Below are positions 59,618 to 64,000 of a stretch of DNA of 64,000 nucleotides, in pieces (the stretch's first letter is position 1; each line of letters opens with the position of its first letter). This DNA comes from CAVZLD01 sp963776055. Lineage in GTDB: Bacteria; Planctomycetota; Planctomycetia; Pirellulales; Pirellulaceae. The notes beneath the pieces are model-generated. The model ran no database searches. It saw only the letters and a list, made by a program, of their open reading frames with translations, and was not told the DNA's origin. The stretch lies in contig CAVZLD010000011.1 of the NCBI GenBank assembly GCA_963776055.1, positions 372,001 to 436,000 of the forward strand. Direction: 5' to 3'. The position numbers were made by a program, and so were the translations under genes.

Positions 59618-60820
59618 ATGCTGAGAACCTGGTTTCCGTGGACAATCCTTTTGGCCGCCTTCTGCGGTTCGTTTGCCGTCGCCCAGACATCGGCGATCTC
59701 CTATCAAAAACTGCACTTGAGTGACAAGTTCCTGTGCGAGGGTGCTTACTACGCCGATTTCAATCGCGACGGCAATCCAGACGTCGTCTCGGGGCCCTAC
59801 TGGTATGCCGGCCCGGACTTCGAAGAGCGTCATGAAGTCCGCCCGGCCGAAGAATTTGACCCGAAGAACTACTCCGACAATTTCCTGACATTCGCTGACG
59901 ATTTCAATGGCGACGGCTGGGCCGACATTCTCTATGTGCCCTGGCCGGGCAAGGACGCCTCCTGGTACGAGAACCCCGCCGGAAAGGAGCAGGCATGGAG
60001 AGCACACCCCGCCCTAAAGAATGTCGGCAACGAGTCTCCCGTTTGGGGTGATGTGAACGGCGATGGACGCCCCGATCTGGTCTTCAACATCGACGGTTAC
60101 CTGGGATATGGAACGTGGGATCCAACGCAGCCCGAGCAAGAATGGGTTTTTCATCCGGTCAGCACCAAGGGAAGCTACCAACGATACACGCACGGGACGG
60201 GGATCGGTGACATTAACGGCGACGGGCGAGTCGACATCCTGGAATCCGCCTGCTGGTGGGAACAGCCCGCCAATCCCGAAACCGGAAACCCCTGGATTCA
60301 GCATCCCTACAAGTTCGCCGAAGCCGCAGCCCAAATCCTGGTGTACGACGTCGATGGCGATGGATTGAATGACGTCATCAGCGCCTGGCACTGCCATCAA
60401 TACGGACTGGTCTGGCACCAACAGCAGCGCAACAATTCCGGGGAAATCAGCTTTCAACAGCACGAGATCCTATCCCCACAACCGGACCTGGACTCCGCTG
60501 CGCTACGAATCAGCCAGTTGCACGCTTTTCAGTTGATTGACATGAACGGTGACGGACAGAAAGACATTCTGACCGGCAAACGTTTTTGGGCTCACGGCCC
60601 CGAAGGGGATGTGGAACCAAACGCGCCGGCCGTGATCTTCTGGTTCGAACTGCAACGCGACGGACCGCAAGGCGTTCGTTTCATCCCCCACCAAATTGAC
60701 GACGACTCCGGGGTCGGCACACAAGTGGCCGCCACGGATTTGAACACGGACCGGACGCCCGATGTGATTGTGGGAAACAAGAAAGGAACGTTTGTTTTCC
60801 TCAGTCGCGCCGGACAGTAG
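59618..60820 (+). CDS. Secreted FG-GAP/VCBS-repeat protein
   Basis: 400 residues with signal peptide (FPWTILLAAFCGSFAVAQ). Repeated calcium-loop blades: YYADFNRDGNPDVVSGPYWY, FADDFNGDGWADILYVPW, WGDVNGDGRPDLVFNIDG, IGDINGDGRVDILES, VYDVDGDGLNDVIS, LIDMNGDGQKDILTG. They form an integrin-like beta-propeller, generally for binding or a scaffold. GAGAAGGAG upstream supports ATG 59618. Followed by the TIM-barrel/oxidoreductase pair 461 bp later, which suggests but does not show a linked function. Confidence 0.9.
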   Translation: MLRTWFPWTILLAAFCGSFAVAQTSAISYQKLHLSDKFLCEGAYYADFNRDGNPDVVSGPYWYAGPDFEERHEVRPAEEFDPKNYSDNFLTFADDFNGDGWADILYVPWPGKDASWYENPAGKEQAWRAHPALKNVGNESPVWGDVNGDGRPDLVFNIDGYLGYGTWDPTQPEQEWVFHPVSTKGSYQRYTHGTGIGDINGDGRVDILESACWWEQPANPETGNPWIQHPYKFAEAAAQILVYDVDGDGLNDVISAWHCHQYGLVWHQQQRNNSGEISFQQHEILSPQPDLDSAALRISQLHAFQLIDMNGDGQKDILTGKRFWAHGPEGDVEPNAPAVIFWFELQRDGPQGVRFIPHQIDDDSGVGTQVAATDLNTDRTPDVIVGNKKGTFVFLSRAGQ

Positions 60821-61281
60821 AAACGGGCCGGGCGCAGGCGAGAGAAGACTTGCGACTTCGAGATTTTTTCTTCAACCCTGCGCGTCCGGTGAGCCTCGGC
60901 GAGCAACGCGAAGCCGAGAAGATCCGGGCTTCCGGTGGTCAACCGGCGGCATTGGCTGCGCCGAGATCAATCGGACCAGAAGGTTTGGCAGTTTTCGAGC
61001 CCACGTGCAGCAGGATGTTATCAACGCGCATAACCGTCTCGCTTCGAGGGGGTCTGCCGAATGCATTGCTACCGACAACCTCAAGCGACATGGAGACCAG
61101 CAAATGGAGCACTGCAAAGCCTCTCCGAAGTAGACGCCTTGGAATACGGTTCTATCAAGCACTTTTTGATTTCCAGCGTATCGCCTTTCTCCGTGGTGTT
61201 TCGTCGCCCTTGCTGCTCGGAAGGGACGTCGCCACCAACGCTTCATGTCCGTGCGACACGCACTAGCCAAGTGAGGACAAG
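60821..61281. other. Intergenic region, no recognised content
   Basis: 460 bp. Short inverted repeat CTCGGC/GCCGAG near 60896-60920; no gene, promoter or RNA is recognised. The isomerase gene presumably has its promoter here. Confidence 0.3.
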
Positions 61282-62391
61282 ATGACCGACCAAATGGGCA
61301 AGTGGAACCGACGCAGATTCCTTGAATCCATGGCAGCTCTTGGTGCCGCCACACTGGCCGTACCCCATCGCGGATTCGGTGAAGAAGCAGCGGGCCCGAT
61401 CAAGTTGGGCTTCGATAACTTCTCGATTCGCGCGTTCGATTGGAAGGCACCCCAACTGATCGAATATGCCGCCAGTCAAGATGTCGATACTCTCTTGCTA
61501 TCTGATTTGGACGTCTACGAAAGCCTCGAAGCGGACTACCTGAAGAAGATCCGCGATCAGGCGCAGCAAGCCGGCGTCGAGCTGCAGGTCGGAACCGGCA
61601 GCATTTGCCCAACGTCGAATTCGTACAACGCACAGAAATGGGGCAAGGCCGCGGATCACGCTCGACTGCTTGTGCGAATCGCCAAACAACTCGGATGCAC
61701 TGTTGCTCGGTGCTATCTGGGTAGCCGCCGCGATCGGGAAGGGGACGGAGGGATTGAACGTCACATCGACCAAATGGTCCGTGTACTCCAAGAGGTCCGC
61801 ACCGAGGCCGAAGAGGCGAACGTAAAGATCGCGGTCGAAAACCACGCGGGCGACATGCAGGCCTGGGAATTGGTCAACTTGATCAAGGCCGCCGGGCCAA
61901 GTTTCGTCGGTGCCACGATGGATCCAGGCAACGCGACATGGACCATGGAAGATCCCATGGTCAACCTGGAGATCCTTGGTCCGTACGCTCTGACCACCGG
62001 CATCCGTGACACTGTCGTATGGGAAACGCAAGATGGAGCGAAAGCGATGTGGGCCAACATGGGCGAGGGCCTCGTCGATTGGCCGGCCTACGTGAATCGG
62101 TTTCGCCAACTCTGCCCCCAGACTCCGTTCGTGCTGGAGATCATCTCATACAAGTGGGCCAGTGAACTACCGTACTTGAAACCCGAAATCTGGTCCCGTT
62201 TTCCCAAGGCACGGGCGCACGAATTCGCCCGGTTCGTCGCGATGGCCAGACGAGGCAAGGAGTACACGCTGCCGCCGGGACGCCCGCAGGACGGCGCCAC
62301 CGCGGAAGCCGAGCAGGCGCAGCAGAAATTCGACCTGGAGGAGAGCCTGCAATACTGCCGCACAACACTAGGCTTAGGAACGAAAGGGTAG
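61282..62391 (+). CDS. Exported TIM-barrel sugar isomerase/epimerase-like protein
   Basis: 369 residues. A leader with RRRFLESMAALGAATLA suggests Tat export. The xylose-isomerase-like barrel has IKLGFDNFSIRAFDW, VELQVGTGSICPTSN, NVKIAVENHAGDMQAWELV (metal-ligand Glu), FVGATMDPGNATW and PFVLEIISYKW. Related proteins isomerise or hydrolyse sugars, including 3-keto sugars. Its stop is 3 bp before the next ATG, so it is surely co-transcribed with oxidoreductase E, as expected for consecutive steps on an oxidised sugar. Function remains inference. Confidence 0.88.
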   Translation: MTDQMGKWNRRRFLESMAALGAATLAVPHRGFGEEAAGPIKLGFDNFSIRAFDWKAPQLIEYAASQDVDTLLLSDLDVYESLEADYLKKIRDQAQQAGVELQVGTGSICPTSNSYNAQKWGKAADHARLLVRIAKQLGCTVARCYLGSRRDREGDGGIERHIDQMVRVLQEVRTEAEEANVKIAVENHAGDMQAWELVNLIKAAGPSFVGATMDPGNATWTMEDPMVNLEILGPYALTTGIRDTVVWETQDGAKAMWANMGEGLVDWPAYVNRFRQLCPQTPFVLEIISYKWASELPYLKPEIWSRFPKARAHEFARFVAMARRGKEYTLPPGRPQDGATAEAEQAQQKFDLEESLQYCRTTLGLGTKG

Positions 62392-62394
62392 AGC

Positions 62395-63696
62395 ATGCAG
62401 CGCCAACATTTGCATCGAAGAGCTTTCCTGCGGCAGAGCAGTAAAGCAGGTACCGCTTTGCTGGCCGCGCCATATTTTGTTCCGGCTACCGTACTCGGGG
62501 GACAAAATGCGGTTGCCCCAAGTGAAAAAATCACCGTCGCGCTCATCGGAACGGGAAGCCACGGCACTCACTGGAACCTGCGGTTTTACCTGCAACAGCC
62601 GGACGCCCAAATCGTGGCCGTCTGTGATGTCGATAGTAACCACTTGGCCGAGGCAAAAAAGAGAGTCGATGAAGAGTACGGCAACACCGATTGCGGCACA
62701 ACCAAGGACTTTCGCGAGATCCTGGCGAGACCCGACATCGATGCCGTGATGATCTCGACGCCCGATCATTGGCATGTGCCGATGAGCGTAATGGCGATCA
62801 AGGCCGGGAAGGACGTGCAATGCGAAAAGCCGACGCTGACGATCGACCAAGGAAAAATCCTCGTCCAGACGGTACGCGAACATGACAAGGTCTTTCAGAC
62901 GAGCACGGAGGATCGAGCCGTACCGGTCTATCACCACATGGCCGAACTGGTTCGGAACGGTCGAATTGGCAGGCTGGAACGAATCGAGGTGATTCTACCC
63001 AAGCAGCCGTTACGGCCGGGTGATGCCACGCCGCAGCCCATCCCTCCCGAGTTGGATTTCGACATGTGGCTGGGACCCGCACCGGAGGCTCCCTACACTC
63101 CCGACGGAGTACATTACAACTTTCGCTGGGTGTGGGATTACTCCGGCGGCGTCATTTGCGATTGGGGAACGCATCTGTTCGACACCGCGCAATGGGCCAA
63201 TGACACGGAACGGAGCGGCCCGATGGAAGTGGAGGGAACCGGCACGCACTGGGAAGGGGGACTGTACAACACCGTCAAAGATTACGATGTCACGTATCGG
63301 TACGCCAACGGAGTGGTCATGACCTGCAAGCCCGGCGATCCGAGCATCAAGTTCGTGGGGACGGAAGGCTGGGTCGGCAATCGAGGTTGGCGGGGGAGAC
63401 TGGAGGCCAGCTCCGAGGAAATCCTCAACTCCGTGATCGGTGATGACGAGGTCCACCTGTACACGAACCCTGGCGGCGAACACCGTGATTTTTTGGATTG
63501 TGTCAAGAGCCGCAAGGATCCGTATTTTCCGGTAGATATCGGACACCGCGTGGCCACCATTTGCCATTTGGCCAACATCGCGATTCGACGGCGCAAGCTG
63601 CTGAAGTGGGACCCGGAAAAAGAACTCTTCCTGAATGATGATGACGCCAACGCGATGATGTCGCGTCCCATGCGCAAACCGTGGACACTCAGCTGA
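62395..63696 (+). CDS. Exported Gfo/Idh/MocA oxidoreductase E
   Basis: 433 residues, intact. Leader HRRAFLRQSSKAGTALLAAP (twin arginines); Rossmann start VALIGTGSHGTHWN; STPDHWHVPMSV; DVQCEKPTLTI with the family Lys; C-terminal domain GGVICDWGTHLFDTAQWAND and RDFLDCVKSRKDPYFPVDIG. Second gene of the pair with the TIM-barrel protein. With A and D it forms the shorter sub-group (~430 residues); B and C are longer. Probably oxidises a sugar in the periplasm. Confidence 0.94.
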   Translation: MQRQHLHRRAFLRQSSKAGTALLAAPYFVPATVLGGQNAVAPSEKITVALIGTGSHGTHWNLRFYLQQPDAQIVAVCDVDSNHLAEAKKRVDEEYGNTDCGTTKDFREILARPDIDAVMISTPDHWHVPMSVMAIKAGKDVQCEKPTLTIDQGKILVQTVREHDKVFQTSTEDRAVPVYHHMAELVRNGRIGRLERIEVILPKQPLRPGDATPQPIPPELDFDMWLGPAPEAPYTPDGVHYNFRWVWDYSGGVICDWGTHLFDTAQWANDTERSGPMEVEGTGTHWEGGLYNTVKDYDVTYRYANGVVMTCKPGDPSIKFVGTEGWVGNRGWRGRLEASSEEILNSVIGDDEVHLYTNPGGEHRDFLDCVKSRKDPYFPVDIGHRVATICHLANIAIRRRKLLKWDPEKELFLNDDDANAMMSRPMRKPWTLS

Positions 63697-63758
63697 GAAG
63701 CAATCGCGCGAAGAAACAAGGCGGTTACACCGTTTGCCCTGCCGGGCCCGGCCACAAA

Positions 63759-64000
63759 TCATCCATCCGGTGATTCGACCGTGACCGCTTCGCTTCGCTC
63801 CCCGGCAACAAGCGTCAGCAGTTGCAGCAAAGCCGCTCGGATCTTCGGCTCCGCTTGCACCTCCAGACAGCTGCTGCGTGCCCGCCACGTGGTGTACCCC
63901 CCCAAAGGAAACTGGTCCGGGGGAGGAATGTATCCGAAGTAGCCGTTCGCCATCGAGATGTTCAAGGTGGGCTGCAACGGACTATCCCGCTTGATGGCCA
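63759..64000 (-). CDS. C-terminal end of a ceramidase-like exported protein (partial)
   Basis: The last ~80 residues; the gene runs off the right edge, and the frame stays open to base 64000. SPLQPTLNISMANG, YFGYIPPPDQFPLGGYTTWR and ARSSCLEVQAEPKIRAALLQ match what I recall of the end of planctomycete neutral/alkaline non-lysosomal ceramidase-like proteins. Ends at 63759 after ESPDG. It converges on oxidoreductase E with a 62-bp gap. The identification rests on the tail only. Confidence 0.6.
   Translation of the reverse strand, partial: AIKRDSPLQPTLNISMANGYFGYIPPPDQFPLGGYTTWRARSSCLEVQAEPKIRAALLQLLTLVAGERSEAVTVESPDG

Noticed and set aside
1..64000. tRNA, rRNA, CRISPR array, prophage or intact transposase
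   Set aside because: Looked for cloverleaf-like repeats, regular spacers and integrase/transposase motifs in the gaps; none seen by eye.

Overview
The window looks like chromosomal DNA of a planctomycete (Planctomycetota, perhaps a Pirellulales-type lineage or a metagenome-assembled genome). The signs are the mixture of genes: three secreted sulfatases, five exported Gfo/Idh/MocA oxidoreductases of which at least four carry clear twin-arginine signals, a DUF1080 3-keto-glycoside hydrolase, a DUF1593 protein, a PEP-CTERM/dockerin-like protein, and a hydrazine-synthase-alpha-like / c-type cytochrome / FGE-like fusion. The base composition is moderately GC-rich. Assignments come from motifs and remembered family sequences; no database search was run.

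Layout. 1-5.9 kb: end of the HZS_alpha/cytochrome/FGE fusion, a convergent GH32 fructanase, and a methyltransferase with a signal-like N-terminus behind a promoter with a palindrome and a strong leader hairpin. 6-10.2 kb: phosphoenolpyruvate carboxylase preceded by an HPF/RaiA-type ribosome factor, divergent from nhaR. 10.5-21.6 kb: PEP-CTERM protein, internally shortened DUF1593 protein, a glucuronidase-like glycoside hydrolase, two convergent sulfatases and a GH97 enzyme. 21.7-25 kb: small DUF6868-like membrane protein, ecotin, a Kv-type potassium channel, then a stretch of dead genes (sodium/solute symporter and GH27 alpha-galactosidase remnants with an inverted-repeat element). 25-29.6 kb: large DUF5060 protein and an Fpg/Nei glycosylase. 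29.9-36.9 kb: oxidoreductase, a CBS-pair protein with a HEPN-like RNxxxH motif, an MFS sugar porter and a GH38 alpha-mannosidase. 37.2-43 kb: an OmpR-type two-component system followed by a MacA-like adaptor and a MacB-like permease without an adjacent ATPase. 43.4-64 kb: further oxidoreductases, LRR lipoprotein, DUF1080, sialidase-like protein, tandem MBL protein, third sulfatase, HEAT and FG-GAP proteins, a TIM-barrel isomerase and the end of a ceramidase-like gene.

How it fits together. Much of the window reads as an envelope and periplasmic glycan-degradation repertoire: sulfatases and glycoside hydrolases open complex, probably sulfated glycans; exported oxidoreductases, DUF1080 and the TIM-barrel isomerase fit the 3-keto-glycoside route; the MFS porter would import released sugars. 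This pathway view is inference.

Caution. At least twelve otherwise well-preserved genes are each broken by one apparent indel, often in a short G or C run, with strong homology continuing in the next frame. This looks like residual sequencing error more than gene decay, so such genes are annotated across the break. The dead genes at 23.7-25.0 kb differ: they have lost whole domains. No rRNA, tRNA, CRISPR array, intact insertion sequence or prophage was recognised.
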